64,000 bases of DNA, taken from Ancrocorticia sp047602305. GTDB lineage: Bacteria > Actinomycetota > Actinomycetes > Actinomycetales > Actinomycetaceae. The stretch lies in assembly GCA_047602305.1 (NCBI GenBank), contig JASGHO010000001.1, forward strand, positions 3,348,001 through 3,412,000, read 5' to 3'. The number at the start of each line of letters is the position of its first letter. The stretch's first letter is position 1. Of the stretch, positions 49,558 to 58,426 are shown one piece after another. The translations under genes were made by a program, and so were the position numbers. The notes under the pieces are model-generated. The model was not told the DNA's origin. It did no database searches and was given only the letters and a program-made list of their open reading frames with translations.

Positions 49558-50207
49558 TGATCTGATCTCAGATTTCTGAGAAAAGGGACCCGCTGTTCAC
49601 GCAGCGGGTCCCTTTCGTATACCCGGGCGGTATGCGGGGGAGAGGGGTGGTGGAGCAGAACGTGTCCGTGCCCGCTGTCTTCCCCGGAGAGGTAACGGAT
49701 CTGCGGACAGGTAACGTCTACGGCCCCCTTCGTTGGGGTCGACTATCCGGAGAACAGTTACCTGTCCACGTACGGGGGCGGTTGCGGACGTGAGTTGTGG
49801 GAAGATGCCGGCGCGTGCTGACCTCGTCGTCGCACAGCGTTGTGCGGCAGATGGAGAGTCGGTCACTTCACATGCGCTCTCTCTCGAAACCGAGGCAAAA
49901 CCTTGGTAAAGTTTTAAGCCGCGCACAAAGCTGGCTGCGAAGCTCGCTCAGTCCCTCCGGGAACTGAACATGAGAATCGCGCCACTATGTGGTAGTGAAA
50001 ACTTGCTAGTTCGGGTGCTTTCCTGACAAACTAGTCAAGTTGCCCGGCTAGATCCGGGCGGAAGACTTCGCTGATGCGTCCGAGTGTCAGCGTGAAAAAA
50101 GGGTTCGTCGTAACCTGCAATAGGGCTTGATTTCGTGGTTGATATCGCGCGACACGCCCGAGTGCGGGTACCGGCGATCACCGCGGTAGAGAGAGGTAGA
50201 CGACGCC
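49558..50207. other. Long intergenic region between tuf and rpsJ
   Basis: No gene is visible in 650 bases. It contains the tuf terminator (49582-49615), a structured repeat at about 49687-49790 in which GGACAGGTAAC pairs perfectly with GTTACCTGTCC and GTC..CCCC / GGGG..GAC pair inside, then an AT-richer stretch (49880-50060) with CACTA/TAGTG and ACTTGCTAGTT / AACTAGTCAAGT hairpins and GCCCGG/CCGGGC at ~50042. The S10 promoter and leader must lie in this second half, but I could not fix the -35/-10. Confidence 0.55.
49582..49615 (+). terminator. tuf terminator
   Basis: AAAGGGACCCGCTG pairs perfectly with CAGCGGGTCCCTTT, six-base loop, 25 bases after the tuf stop. Confidence 0.92.
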
Positions 50208-50516
50208 ATGGCGGGACAGAAGATCCGCATCCGGCTCAAGTCATATGACCACGAGGTCATTGATAGCGCGGCGAAGAAGCTCGTCGACGAAGTCACGCGT
50301 ACAGGCGCGACTGTGGTGGGCCCGGTGCCGTTGCCAACGGAGAAGAACGTTTACTGTGTTATTCGTTCCCCCCACAAGTACAAGGACAGCCGCGAGCACT
50401 TCGAGATGCGCACCCACAAGCGGCTCATCGACATCGTAGATCCGACTCTGAAGACGATCGACACGCTCCGCCGTCTCGATCTTCCGGCCGATGTCAACGT
50501 GGAAATCAAGCTCTGA
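50208..50516 (+). CDS. rpsJ: Ribosomal protein S10
   Basis: 102 residues, full length: AGQKIRIRLKSYDHEVIDSA, the tRNA-side loop PLPTEKNVYCVIRSPHKYKD, HFEMRTHKRLID. First gene of the S10 cluster. S10 binds 16S rRNA in the head and is also NusE in antitermination. GAGAGAGGTAGACGACGCC precedes the ATG. Confidence 0.97.
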   Translation: MAGQKIRIRLKSYDHEVIDSAAKKLVDEVTRTGATVVGPVPLPTEKNVYCVIRSPHKYKDSREHFEMRTHKRLIDIVDPTLKTIDTLRRLDLPADVNVEIKL

Positions 50517-50528
50517 GGTTAACGCATC

Positions 50529-51194
50529 ATGAATTCCAAGCAGCAGGTTGCTGGCGCGCCGGTCAAGGCGCTGCTCGGCACGAAGCTGGGCATGACCCAG
50601 CTGTGGGATGAGGCCGGTCGCCTCGTTCCGATTACGGTCGTCCACGTGGGAACAAACGTTGTCACGCAGGTTCGCACCCCCGAAGTTGATGGCTACTCGG
50701 CCATTCAGCTCGGCTCGGGCGATGTAAAGACCAAGAACGTCACCAAGCCCCTCCAGGGCCACTTTGAGAAGGCAGGCGTTGCTCCTCGCAAGAAGCTCGC
50801 CGAGATCCGTACCTCTGATGCTGGCGAATACCAGCTCGGTCAGGAGCTCACGGCGGATGTCTTCGAAGCTGGCCAGGTTGTCGATGTCATCGGCACCTCC
50901 AAGGGCAAGGGCTTCGCTGGCGTTATGAAGCGTCACGGCTTCAAGGGTGTCTCCGCCTCGCACGGCGCACACCGCAACCACCGCAAGCCCGGTTCCATCG
51001 GCGCTTGTGCAACTCCGTCTCGCGTGTTCCGCGGCACCCGCATGGCTGGCCGCATGGGTAACGATCGCGTTACGGTTCAGAACCTTTCCATCCACGCAGT
51101 CGACGCCGAGAAGGGCATCCTCCTCGTCGCCGGACCCGTCCCCGGTAACAAGGGCGGCGCTGTTGTGGTCCGTACCGCTGTGAAGGGAGCCTGA
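50529..51194 (+). CDS. rplC: Ribosomal protein L3
   Basis: 221 residues. KALLGTKLGMTQLWDEAGRL at the start of the fold, the extension GFAGVMKRHGFKG...SHGAHRNHRKPGSIGA, and RVFRGTRMAGRMGNDRVTVQ are conserved. It initiates 50S assembly near the peptidyl-transferase centre. The ATG at 50529 leaves a 15-residue non-conserved leader (NSKQQVAGAPV), slightly long for the family. It starts 12 bases after rpsJ; rplD starts two bases after its stop. Confidence 0.96.
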   Translation: MNSKQQVAGAPVKALLGTKLGMTQLWDEAGRLVPITVVHVGTNVVTQVRTPEVDGYSAIQLGSGDVKTKNVTKPLQGHFEKAGVAPRKKLAEIRTSDAGEYQLGQELTADVFEAGQVVDVIGTSKGKGFAGVMKRHGFKGVSASHGAHRNHRKPGSIGACATPSRVFRGTRMAGRMGNDRVTVQNLSIHAVDAEKGILLVAGPVPGNKGGAVVVRTAVKGA

Positions 51195-51196
51195 CA

Positions 51197-51841
51197 ATGG
51201 CGGACACCTTCAAGGTAGATGTTCTCAACGCGAACGGTGAGGCCACGGGCGAAGTCGTCCTGCCCGCCGAGCTGTTCGATCGTGAGATCAACATCCCGCT
51301 CATCCATCAGGTTGTCGTGGCTCAGCTCGCTGCTGCACGCCAGGGCACCCACTCCACCAAGACCCGCGGCGAAGTCCGCGGTGGTGGTAAGAAGCCGTTC
51401 AAGCAGAAGGGCACCGGCCGCGCTCGTCAGGGCTCGATCCGCGCTCCTCACTTCACCGGTGGCGGCGTCGTGCACGGCCCTCAGCCGCGCAGCTACGCCC
51501 AGCGCACCCCCAAGAAGATGATTGCTGCCGCTCTGCTTCAGGCTCTGTCTGATCGCGCCCGCAACGGTCGCGTTCACGTGGTCAGCGCCTTCGTGGCAGG
51601 GGAGAAGCCCTCCACCAAGTCCGCTCTGGCTCTGATCAACAAGATCGCCGAGCGCAAGGTTCTGGCAGTGGTGACTCGCGAGGACGATCTTTCGGTCCTC
51701 TCCCTGCGCAATGCCGCCGACGTGCACGTGCTCTACGCCGATCAGCTCAACACGTACGACGTTCTCGTCGCCGATGACGTCGTCTTCACCGAGTCGGCCC
51801 TCGCCGCCTTCGTGGAGAAGAAGCGCAAGGAGGAGAAGTGA
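51197..51841 (+). CDS. rplD: Ribosomal protein L4
   Basis: 214 residues. NIPLIHQVVVAQLAAARQGT, then the tunnel loop GEVRGGGKKPFKQKGTGRAR...SIRAPHFTGGGVVHGPQPR are the L4 signatures. It lines the exit tunnel and represses the S10 operon in other bacteria. The stop TGA overlaps the GTG of rplW by four bases. Confidence 0.97.
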   Translation: MADTFKVDVLNANGEATGEVVLPAELFDREINIPLIHQVVVAQLAAARQGTHSTKTRGEVRGGGKKPFKQKGTGRARQGSIRAPHFTGGGVVHGPQPRSYAQRTPKKMIAAALLQALSDRARNGRVHVVSAFVAGEKPSTKSALALINKIAERKVLAVVTREDDLSVLSLRNAADVHVLYADQLNTYDVLVADDVVFTESALAAFVEKKRKEEK

Positions 51842-52152
51842 GCTCAGTAGCAGGCTTCTGGAACAAGGACCCGCACGACGTCATTCTTCAGCCGGTTGCC
51901 TCGGAGAAGGCCGCCCGCTTGGAAGACGAAGGCAAGTACACCTTCATCGTGGATCCGCGTGCCAACAAGACCGAAATCAAGCAGGCAGTTGAGGCCATCT
52001 TTGGCGTCAAGGTTGCTTCGGTCAACACGCAGAACCGCACCGGCAAGACTCGTCGCACCCGTGATGGTATTGGCAAGCGCAAGGACACCAAGCGCGCCAT
52101 CATCACGCTGCGTGAGGGCACCATCGACATCTACGGCGACATCGTCAGCTGA
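51838..52152 (+). CDS. rplW: Ribosomal protein L23
   Basis: 104 residues from a GTG overlapping rplD. DPHDVILQPVASEKAARLED, YTFIVDPRANKTEIKQAVE and NTQNRTGKTRRTRDGIGKRK define L23. It forms the docking site for trigger factor and SRP at the exit tunnel. Confidence 0.96.
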   Translation: MSSVAGFWNKDPHDVILQPVASEKAARLEDEGKYTFIVDPRANKTEIKQAVEAIFGVKVASVNTQNRTGKTRRTRDGIGKRKDTKRAIITLREGTIDIYGDIVS

Positions 52153-52188
52153 CGACGCATTCGCGAAGAGATTTGAGGATCTGAACTC

Positions 52189-53025
52189 ATGGGAATTCGT
52201 AAGTACAAGCCGACGACCCCCGGTCGCCGCGGTGCGAGCGTAGCCGACTTCGCTGAGATCACCCGATCGACGCCTGAGAAGTCTTTGCTCCGCCCCCTTA
52301 CCAAGACTGGTGGACGTAACAACACCGGTCGCATCACCACCCGCCACAAGGGTGGTGGCCACAAGCGCCAGTACCGCGTCATCGACTTCCGTCGCTGGGA
52401 CAAGGACGGCGTGCCCGCGAAGGTCGCTCACATTGAGTACGACCCCAACCGCACGGCTCGCATCGCCCTTCTCCACTATGCAGATGGCGAGAAGCGCTAC
52501 ATTCTGGCTCCGAAGAACCTGCACCAGGGTGACACGGTGGAAAACGGTCCTGCTGCGGACATCAAGCCCGGCAACAACCTTCCGCTGAAGAACATCCCGG
52601 TCGGTACCACGATTCACGGCGTCGAGCTCCGTCCCCTGGGCGGCGCAAAGATTGCTCGTTCCGCTGGTGCTTCGGTGCAGCTCGTTGCCCGTGAAGGCAA
52701 GTACGCCCAGCTGCGTATGCCCTCCGGCGAAATTCGTAACGTCGATTCTCGTTGCCGCGCTTGCGTGGGCGAGGTCGGTAACGCCGAGCAGTCCAACATC
52801 AACTGGGGCAAGGCCGGCCGCATGCGCTGGAAGGGCGTGCGCCCGACTGTCCGTGGTGTTGTGATGAACCCGGTGGACCACCCCCACGGTGGTGGCGAGG
52901 GCAAGACCTCCGGCGGCCGTCATCCGGTCAGCCCGTGGGGCAAGCCCGAGGGTCGTACCCGTCGTCCTAACAAGGCCAGCGACAAGCTCATTGTGCGCCG
53001 TCGCAAGACTGGCAACAAGCGGTAA
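52189..53025 (+). CDS. rplB: Ribosomal protein L2
   Basis: 278 residues. GIRKYKPTTPGRRGASV, GGRNNTGRITTRHKGGGHKR, the C-terminal GVRPTVRGVVMNPVDHPHGG(GEG) and GKPEGRTRRPNKASDK are diagnostic. L2 stabilises subunit joining and peptidyl transfer. It follows rplW by 36 bases and precedes rpsS by 14. Confidence 0.97.
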   Translation: MGIRKYKPTTPGRRGASVADFAEITRSTPEKSLLRPLTKTGGRNNTGRITTRHKGGGHKRQYRVIDFRRWDKDGVPAKVAHIEYDPNRTARIALLHYADGEKRYILAPKNLHQGDTVENGPAADIKPGNNLPLKNIPVGTTIHGVELRPLGGAKIARSAGASVQLVAREGKYAQLRMPSGEIRNVDSRCRACVGEVGNAEQSNINWGKAGRMRWKGVRPTVRGVVMNPVDHPHGGGEGKTSGGRHPVSPWGKPEGRTRRPNKASDKLIVRRRKTGNKR

Positions 53026-53039
53026 GAGAGGTTGAGCTG

Positions 53040-53321
53040 ATGCCACGTAGTCTCAAGAAGGGTCCCTTCGTAGACGATCACCTTCAGAAGAAGGTTGACG
53101 ATCAGAACGAGAAGGGTACCAAGAACGTCATCAAGACCTGGTCCCGTCGGTCGATGATTACGCCCGACTTCCTTGGTCACACCTTTGCCGTGCACGACGG
53201 CCGTAAGCATGTTCCGGTGTTCGTCACCGAGTCCATGGTGGGCCACAAGCTCGGGGAGTTCGCCCCGACCCGCACCTTCCGCGGGCACGAGAAGGACGAC
53301 CGCAAGGGCCGTCGCCGCTGA
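53040..53321 (+). CDS. rpsS: Ribosomal protein S19
   Basis: 93 residues: PRSLKKGPFVDDHLQKKVD, KTWSRRSMITPDFLGHTFAV, VTESMVGHKLGEFAPTRTF. It binds the 30S head near the A site. Full family length. Confidence 0.97.
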   Translation: MPRSLKKGPFVDDHLQKKVDDQNEKGTKNVIKTWSRRSMITPDFLGHTFAVHDGRKHVPVFVTESMVGHKLGEFAPTRTFRGHEKDDRKGRRR

Positions 53322-53358
53322 GGCGCGACTCACCGAGCAGAGAGAGTAAGGCAGAAAC

Positions 53359-53739
53359 ATGGAAGCCAAGGCGCAGGCGCGATACTTGCGCGTGACGCCC
53401 CAGAAGGCCCGCCGAGTCGTGGATGTTATCCGCGGTAAGCGCGCTCTGGAGGCAGTCGACGTACTGCGATACGCACCCCAGGGGGCGGCTGAGCCCGTCC
53501 TGAAGATTGTTGAGTCGGCCATTGCAAACGCTCGCTATGCAGCTGAGCAGGCCGGCGAGCGCTTCAACGAGGAGGACCTCTACATCCAGGCGGCATACGC
53601 CGATGAGGGTCCGACCATGAAGCGCATCCAGCCTCGTGCACAGGGACGCGCAAACCGCATCCTCAAGCGTACGAGCCACATCACTGTCGTCGTCGGAGAC
53701 CAGAAGGTCGCCGCAGGATCGAAGAGGAGGACCCGCTAG
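53359..53739 (+). CDS. rplV: Ribosomal protein L22
   Basis: 126 residues. AKAQARYLRVTPQKARRVVD, the core helix VESAIANARY, and the tunnel hairpin region RIQPRAQGRANRILKRTSHI. It lines the exit tunnel where macrolides bind. The stop TAG shares its last base with the rpsC GTG. Confidence 0.97.
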   Translation: MEAKAQARYLRVTPQKARRVVDVIRGKRALEAVDVLRYAPQGAAEPVLKIVESAIANARYAAEQAGERFNEEDLYIQAAYADEGPTMKRIQPRAQGRANRILKRTSHITVVVGDQKVAAGSKRRTR

Positions 53740-54551
53740 TGGGCCAGAAGGTCAACCCAACCGGGTTCCGACTCGGAATCACGACCGACCACCGCTCGAA
53801 GTGGTTCGCTGATTCGGCAAAGCCGGGCCAGCGTTACGCCGACTTCGTTGCAGAAGACATTCAGATTCGCAAGATGATCGAGAAGACGCTTGAGCGCGCA
53901 GGTATTTCCCGCGTGAACATCGAGCGTCGCGCCGAGCGCGTGATCGTGGACATCCACACCGCACGTCCCGGCATCGTCATCGGGCGTCGCGGCACCGAGG
54001 CCGATCGCCTCCGTGCCGACCTCGAGAAGCTGACCGGCAAGGCCATTCAGCTCAACATTCTTGAGGTCAAGAACCCCGAGGCAGACGCCCAGCTCGTCGC
54101 TCAGGGTATTGCAGAGCAGCTTGCTTCTCGCGTCTCCTTCCGCCGCGCCATGCGTCGTGGAATGCAGTCCGCAGAGCGCGCCGGCGCCAAGGGCATCCGT
54201 GTCCAGTGCTCCGGTCGTCTCGGTGGCGCTGAGATGTCGCGCTCGGAGTTCTACCGCGAGGGGCGCGTGCCGCTGCACACGCTTCGCGCGAATATTGACT
54301 ACGGTTTCCACGAGGCTCGCACCACCTTTGGTCGCATTGGCGTCAAGGTGTGGATCTACCGCGGTGATGTGACCGACTCCGATTACTACCGTTCGCTCGC
54401 CGAGGCCCCCCGTGGCCGTGGCGGACGTGGCGAGCGCCGTGGTCGTGGCGGACGTGGTGAGCGTGGAGGCCGTGGACCGGCTCAGAACGCTCAGCAGAAC
54501 GCACCTGAGGCAGCCGCTTCGGAGCCCGCAACTGCAGGATCGGAGGCCTGA
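53739..54551 (+). CDS. rpsC: Ribosomal protein S3
   Basis: 270 residues from a GTG. N-terminal GQKVNPTGFRLGITTDH, KH domain VIVDIHTARPGIVIGRRGTE, C-terminal domain IRVQCSGRLGGAEMSRSEFY. After ~220 there is a 50-residue tail of Arg-Gly-rich repeats (RGRGGRGERRGRGGRGERGG) and an Ala/Glu end, long and basic compared with the common core. S3 lines the mRNA entry channel and has helicase-like action. Confidence 0.96.
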   Translation: MGQKVNPTGFRLGITTDHRSKWFADSAKPGQRYADFVAEDIQIRKMIEKTLERAGISRVNIERRAERVIVDIHTARPGIVIGRRGTEADRLRADLEKLTGKAIQLNILEVKNPEADAQLVAQGIAEQLASRVSFRRAMRRGMQSAERAGAKGIRVQCSGRLGGAEMSRSEFYREGRVPLHTLRANIDYGFHEARTTFGRIGVKVWIYRGDVTDSDYYRSLAEAPRGRGGRGERRGRGGRGERGGRGPAQNAQQNAPEAAASEPATAGSEA

Positions 54552-54553
54552 GA

Positions 54554-54970
54554 ATGCTGATCCCTCGTCGCACCAAGTGGCGCAAGCAGCATCGTCCCAC
54601 CCGTTCGGGTATGTCCAAGGGCGGCACCCAGCTGGCTTTCGGTGAATACGGCATTCAGGCTCTTGAGCCCGCCTACGTCACCAACCGTCAGATCGAAGCC
54701 GCTCGTATCGCGATGACCCGTCACGTCAAGCGTGGCGGAAAGATCTGGATCAACATCTTCCCGGATCGCCCGCTGACCAAGAAGGCTCTCGGCCTTCGTA
54801 TGGGTTCCGGTAAGGGCCCGGTCGAGACCTGGGTCGCGAATGTCAAGCCTGGTCGCGTCATGTTCGAGATGGCTGGAGTGGCAGAGCCCCTGGCCCGCGA
54901 GGCCATGCTGCGTGCCATGCACAAATTGCCAATGAAGACCCGTTTTATCACTCGTGAGGAGGGTGAGTAA
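54554..54970 (+). CDS. rplP: Ribosomal protein L16
   Basis: 138 residues: MLIPRRTKWRKQHRP, GGTQLAFGEYGIQALEPAYV, GSGKGPVETWVANVKPGRV. It helps shape the A-site tRNA elbow. Two bases after rpsC; its stop overlaps rpmC by one base. Confidence 0.97.
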   Translation: MLIPRRTKWRKQHRPTRSGMSKGGTQLAFGEYGIQALEPAYVTNRQIEAARIAMTRHVKRGGKIWINIFPDRPLTKKALGLRMGSGKGPVETWVANVKPGRVMFEMAGVAEPLAREAMLRAMHKLPMKTRFITREEGE

Positions 54971-55200
54971 TGGCTAAGGGACTTAGCACTGAAGAACTCG
55001 ACGCCATGACTGACGTCGAACTCCTCGAGAAGCTCAAGGAGTCCAAGGAGGAGCTGTTCAACCTGCGTTTCTCCGCGGTAACACATCGCCTTGAGGATAG
55101 CGGACGTCTCCGCGAGGTCCGTCGCGAGATCGCCCGGATCTACACGATCAAGCGCGAGCGTGAGCTCGATATCCGCACCGCCCCTGTGGCTAAGAAGTGA
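54970..55200 (+). CDS. rpmC: Ribosomal protein L29
   Basis: 76 residues, two-helix protein: LEKLKESKEELFNLRFSAVT, RLREVRREIARIYTIKRERE. Lies at the tunnel exit with L23. Its ATG overlaps the rplP stop (TAATG). Confidence 0.95.
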   Translation: MAKGLSTEELDAMTDVELLEKLKESKEELFNLRFSAVTHRLEDSGRLREVRREIARIYTIKRERELDIRTAPVAKK

Positions 55201-55207
55201 GGTAAGA

Positions 55208-55489
55208 GTGAGCGAGCAGAACATCACTGAGACGACCGAGCGTAACCACCGCAAGGTACTGCGCGGCTACGTTGTGAGTGACAAGATGGACAAGACCGTC
55301 ACCGTTGAGGTCGACGATCGTCGTAAGCACCCCGTTTATGGCAAGGTCATCACCCACACCCGCCGTGTCAAGGCCCATGACGAGAACAACGAGGTCCGCG
55401 TTGGCGATCTCGTCCGCATCATGGAGACCCGGCCTCTGAGCGCGACCAAGCACTTCCGCGTGGTCGAGATCATTGAGAAGGCTAAGTAA
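55208..55489 (+). CDS. rpsQ: Ribosomal protein S17
   Basis: 93 residues from the GTG at 55208 with GAGGTAAGA before it. RNHRKVLRGYVVSDKMDKTV, HPVYGKVI, MSATK-like RPLSATKHFRVVEI are the family marks. The in-frame reading back to 55091 lies inside rpmC and is rejected. It binds 16S rRNA helix 11. An 80-base gap follows, probably the S10/spc boundary. Confidence 0.95.
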   Translation: MSEQNITETTERNHRKVLRGYVVSDKMDKTVTVEVDDRRKHPVYGKVITHTRRVKAHDENNEVRVGDLVRIMETRPLSATKHFRVVEIIEKAK

Positions 55490-55569
55490 CCCTCGGGTTG
55501 CTTGAAAACCCCATCCGTTCGGCAAGGCTCGTCTAACGAGAACCGGCACGACGACAGGAGAAATTACAC

Positions 55570-55938
55570 ATGATCCAGCAAGAGTCGCGGCTTTCCGTCG
55601 CCGACAACACGGGTGCCAAGGAAATCCTTTGCATCCGCGTGCTCGGCGGTTCGGGCCGACGCTACGCCGGAATTGGCGACACCATTGTCGCTACCGTCAA
55701 GGATGCAATCCCTGGCGGAAATGTCAAGAAGGGCGACGTGGTCAAGGCCGTCGTCGTCCGTGCCAAGAAGGAAACTCGTCGCGCTGATGGCTCGTACATC
55801 CGCTTTGACGAGAACGCTGCTGTCATCCTCAAGGGTGACGGCGAGCCTCGCGGCACCCGTATCTTCGGCCCTGTGGGCCGCGAGCTGCGCGATAAGAAGT
55901 TCATGCGAATCGTCTCGCTGGCACCGGAGGTGATCTGA
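55570..55938 (+). CDS. rplN: Ribosomal protein L14
   Basis: 122 residues: MIQQESRLSVADNTGAKEIL, IVATVKDAIPGGNVKKGDVV, GEPRGTRIFGPVGRELRDKK. Contacts the 30S through bridge B5/B8. Preceded by GACAGGAGAAATTACAC. First gene of the spc part; its stop overlaps the rplX ATG by one base. Confidence 0.97.
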   Translation: MIQQESRLSVADNTGAKEILCIRVLGGSGRRYAGIGDTIVATVKDAIPGGNVKKGDVVKAVVVRAKKETRRADGSYIRFDENAAVILKGDGEPRGTRIFGPVGRELRDKKFMRIVSLAPEVI

Positions 55939-56282
55939 TGGCGAAGATCAAGAAGGACGACCTCGTCCAGGTCATCGCTGGCCGCGATAAGGGTCTGCAG
56001 GGCCGCGTCCTCTCCGTTGATTCGGACAACGATCGTGTGGTCGTTGAGGGCGTTATGCGCGTGAAGAAGCACGTGAAGGTCGGTCAGACCTCCCGTGGTG
56101 CGACCACCGGTGGCATCGAGACCGTCGAGGCAGCCATTCACATCTCGAACGTGGCCCTCGTGGGTCCCGACAAGAAGCCGATTCGCGTTGGCTTCCGCGA
56201 GGTTGAGGTTGAGCGCGACGGTCGTAAGAAGATCGTTCGTGAGCGCATCGGCCGCCGCGCTGGGAAGGAGATCGAGCTGTGA
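55938..56282 (+). CDS. rplX: Ribosomal protein L24
   Basis: 114 residues with the KOW motif VQVIAGRDKGLQGRVLSVDS and GGIETVEAAIHISNVALVGP. It is an early 50S assembly protein. Overlaps rplN and rplE (GTGA). Confidence 0.96.
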   Translation: MAKIKKDDLVQVIAGRDKGLQGRVLSVDSDNDRVVVEGVMRVKKHVKVGQTSRGATTGGIETVEAAIHISNVALVGPDKKPIRVGFREVEVERDGRKKIVRERIGRRAGKEIEL

Positions 56283-56830
56283 GCGAAGCTCCCCGTCTGA
56301 AGACTAAGTACAACGAGGAGATCCTCGCTGCGCTGGAGTCCGAGTTCAACCACACCAACCGCCACAATGTGGCTGGCTTGACCAAGATCGTGGTGAACAT
56401 GGGCGTCGGCGAGGCGGCTCGCGACTCTAAGGTTCTTGAGGGCGCTATCGCCGATATCACCCTCATTACCGGTCAGAAGCCCCAGGTGACCCGCGCCAAG
56501 AAGTCCATCGCGCAGTTCAAGCTGCGTGAGGGACAGGCCATCGGCTGCCATGTCACCCTTCGTGGTGACCGCATGTGGGAGTTCCTTGATCGTCTCTTGG
56601 CCACCGCACTGCCGCGTATCCGCGACTTCCGTGGGCTCTCGCCCAAGCAGTTCGACGGCAACGGCAACTACACCTTCGGTTTGACCGAGCAGACCGTGTT
56701 CCACGAGATCGATCAGGATAAGATTGATCGCGTCCGAGGCATGGACATCACAGTGGTGACCACGGCTAAGAATGACGATGAGGGGCGCGCGCTGCTGCGT
56801 CATCTCGGATTCCCGTTCAAGGAGGCCTGA
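56279..56830 (+). CDS. rplE: Ribosomal protein L5
   Basis: 183 residues from a GTG overlapping rplX. TKIVVNMGVGEAARDSK, KSIAQFKLREGQAIGCHVTL, RDFRGLSPKQFDGNGNYTFG are L5 signatures. It binds 5S rRNA and the P-site tRNA. Confidence 0.97.
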   Translation: MSEAPRLKTKYNEEILAALESEFNHTNRHNVAGLTKIVVNMGVGEAARDSKVLEGAIADITLITGQKPQVTRAKKSIAQFKLREGQAIGCHVTLRGDRMWEFLDRLLATALPRIRDFRGLSPKQFDGNGNYTFGLTEQTVFHEIDQDKIDRVRGMDITVVTTAKNDDEGRALLRHLGFPFKEA

Positions 56831-56832
56831 GA

Positions 56833-57018
56833 ATGGCAAAGACAGCTCTCAAGGAGAAGGCGGCTCGCAAGCAGAAGTACGCTGTACGCGCTTACACCCG
56901 CTGCAACCGTTGCGGACGTCCCCATTCCGTGTACCGCAAGTTCGGCCTGTGCCGTATTTGCCTTCGGGAGATGGCCCTTGCCGGTCAGCTTCCCGGTGTC
57001 ACCAAGTCCAGCTGGTAA
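56833..57018 (+). CDS. rpsN: Ribosomal protein S14, zinc-binding type
   Basis: 61 residues, the short zinc form: RCNRCGRPHSVYRKFGLCRICLRE gives the C-x2-C...C-x2-C site. It assembles in the 30S head. Two bases after rplE. Confidence 0.96.
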   Translation: MAKTALKEKAARKQKYAVRAYTRCNRCGRPHSVYRKFGLCRICLREMALAGQLPGVTKSSW

Positions 57019-57072
57019 GCACTACGTCGTAGGTCCGCAAGGGAAACCGCGACGAGGAAGGGCAACAGCCCA

Positions 57073-57471
57073 ATGTCAATGACTGACCCAATCGCAGATA
57101 TGCTCACGCGTCTGCGTAACGCCAATTCGGCGTTCCACGAGTCGGTGTCAATGCCGTACTCAAAGCTTAAGTCGAATATCGCAGAGATTCTCGAGCGCGA
57201 GGGCTACATCGCTGGCTTCTCCGTCGAGGATGCCAAGGTGGGTAAGACTCTTACTCTCACTCTGAAGTTCGGCTCCAACCGTGAGCGCGCCCTGGCCGGA
57301 GTTCGACGTGTGTCGAAGCCTGGTCTGCGCGTTTACGCGAAGTCCACCAATCTGCCCAAGGTTCTCGGTGGCCTCGGCGTGGCGATTCTGTCCACGTCGT
57401 CAGGTCTGCTGACTGACCGTGAGGCCAAGGACAAGGGCGTAGGCGGAGAAGTCCTCGCCTACGTCTGGTGA
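57073..57471 (+). CDS. rpsH: Ribosomal protein S8
   Basis: 132 residues: TDPIADMLTRLRNANSAFHE, SKLKSNIAEILEREGYI, GVAILSTSSGLLTDREAKDK. Central 30S assembly protein; in E. coli it represses the spc operon. ATG at 57073 or 57079, two codons apart. Confidence 0.97.
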   Translation: MSMTDPIADMLTRLRNANSAFHESVSMPYSKLKSNIAEILEREGYIAGFSVEDAKVGKTLTLTLKFGSNRERALAGVRRVSKPGLRVYAKSTNLPKVLGGLGVAILSTSSGLLTDREAKDKGVGGEVLAYVW

Positions 57472-57489
57472 CGGGGAAGGTAGAACAGA

Positions 57490-58026
57490 ATGTCACGTAT
57501 TGGCAAGCTGCCCGTCACGATTCCGGCCGGCGTCGAGATCACTCTCGATGGCCAGAAGGTTTCGGTCAAGGGGCCCAAGGGTTCTCTCTCGCATGAGGTT
57601 CCCGAACTCATTTCCGTCAAGGTTGAGGATGGCACCATCGTGGTGTCGCGTGCAGACGATAGCCGTCAGGCTCGTTCGCTGCACGGCCTCTCCCGTACGC
57701 TCGTCTCGAACATGGTCATTGGTGTAACCGATGGTTACAAGAAGGCCATGGAGATCGTGGGTACCGGTTACCGCGTTGTTGCCAAGGGCTCCGATCTGGA
57801 GTTCTCCCTCGGTTACTCGCACACGATTCTGGTGAAGGCACCGGAAGGCATCTCCTTCGAGATCGCCACTCCGACCAAGTTCTCCGTCAATGGAATCGAT
57901 AAGCAGCTCGTTGGCGAGACCGCCGCGAACATCCGTAAGCTTCGCAAGCCTGAGCCTTACAAGGGCAAGGGTGTGCGTTACGCTGATGAGCAGGTCCGCC
58001 GCAAGGCCGGAAAGGCTGGTAAGTGA
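57490..58026 (+). CDS. rplF: Ribosomal protein L6
   Basis: 178 residues: SRIGKLPVTIPAGVEITLDG, SLHGLSRTLVSNMVIGVTDG, and the C-terminal KPEPYKGKGVRYADEQVRRK. Binds near the factor site. The stop TGA overlaps the rplR ATG (TGATG). Confidence 0.97.
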   Translation: MSRIGKLPVTIPAGVEITLDGQKVSVKGPKGSLSHEVPELISVKVEDGTIVVSRADDSRQARSLHGLSRTLVSNMVIGVTDGYKKAMEIVGTGYRVVAKGSDLEFSLGYSHTILVKAPEGISFEIATPTKFSVNGIDKQLVGETAANIRKLRKPEPYKGKGVRYADEQVRRKAGKAGK

Positions 58027-58397
58027 TGGCCGTTACCGTCAAGGGCAAGGGCAAGTTCGTTTCCCGGACTCGCCGTCATTTCCGTCTGCGCAAGAAGCTT
58101 GCTGGCACCGCCGAGCGTCCTCGTCTCGTTGTCACCCGCTCCAACCGTCACATGGTCGCTCAGGTCATCGACGATTCCATCGGTCACACGTTGGTTTCGG
58201 CTTCGACCCTCGAGGCTGCACTGCGTGACGCAGAGGGCACCAAGGTTGAGAAGTCCCGTTTGGTCGGCGAACTCGTCGCCAAGCGTGCGCTGGAGGCCGG
58301 CATCTCGGCCGTCGTGTTCGATCGCGGCGGTAACAAGTACCACGGCCGTGTGGCTGCGGTGGCCGATGGCGCCCGCGAGTCCGGGCTTACCCTGTGA
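58026..58397 (+). CDS. rplR: Ribosomal protein L18
   Basis: 123 residues from the ATG at 58026; a GTG one codon earlier is possible. RPRLVVTRSNRHMVAQVIDD, AVVFDRGGNKYHGRVAAVAD are L18 marks; it carries 5S rRNA into the 50S. Confidence 0.96.
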   Translation: MAVTVKGKGKFVSRTRRHFRLRKKLAGTAERPRLVVTRSNRHMVAQVIDDSIGHTLVSASTLEAALRDAEGTKVEKSRLVGELVAKRALEAGISAVVFDRGGNKYHGRVAAVADGARESGLTL

Positions 58398-58426
58398 GCG
58401 CGCGAGAGCGAGAAGAGGTTTAAACC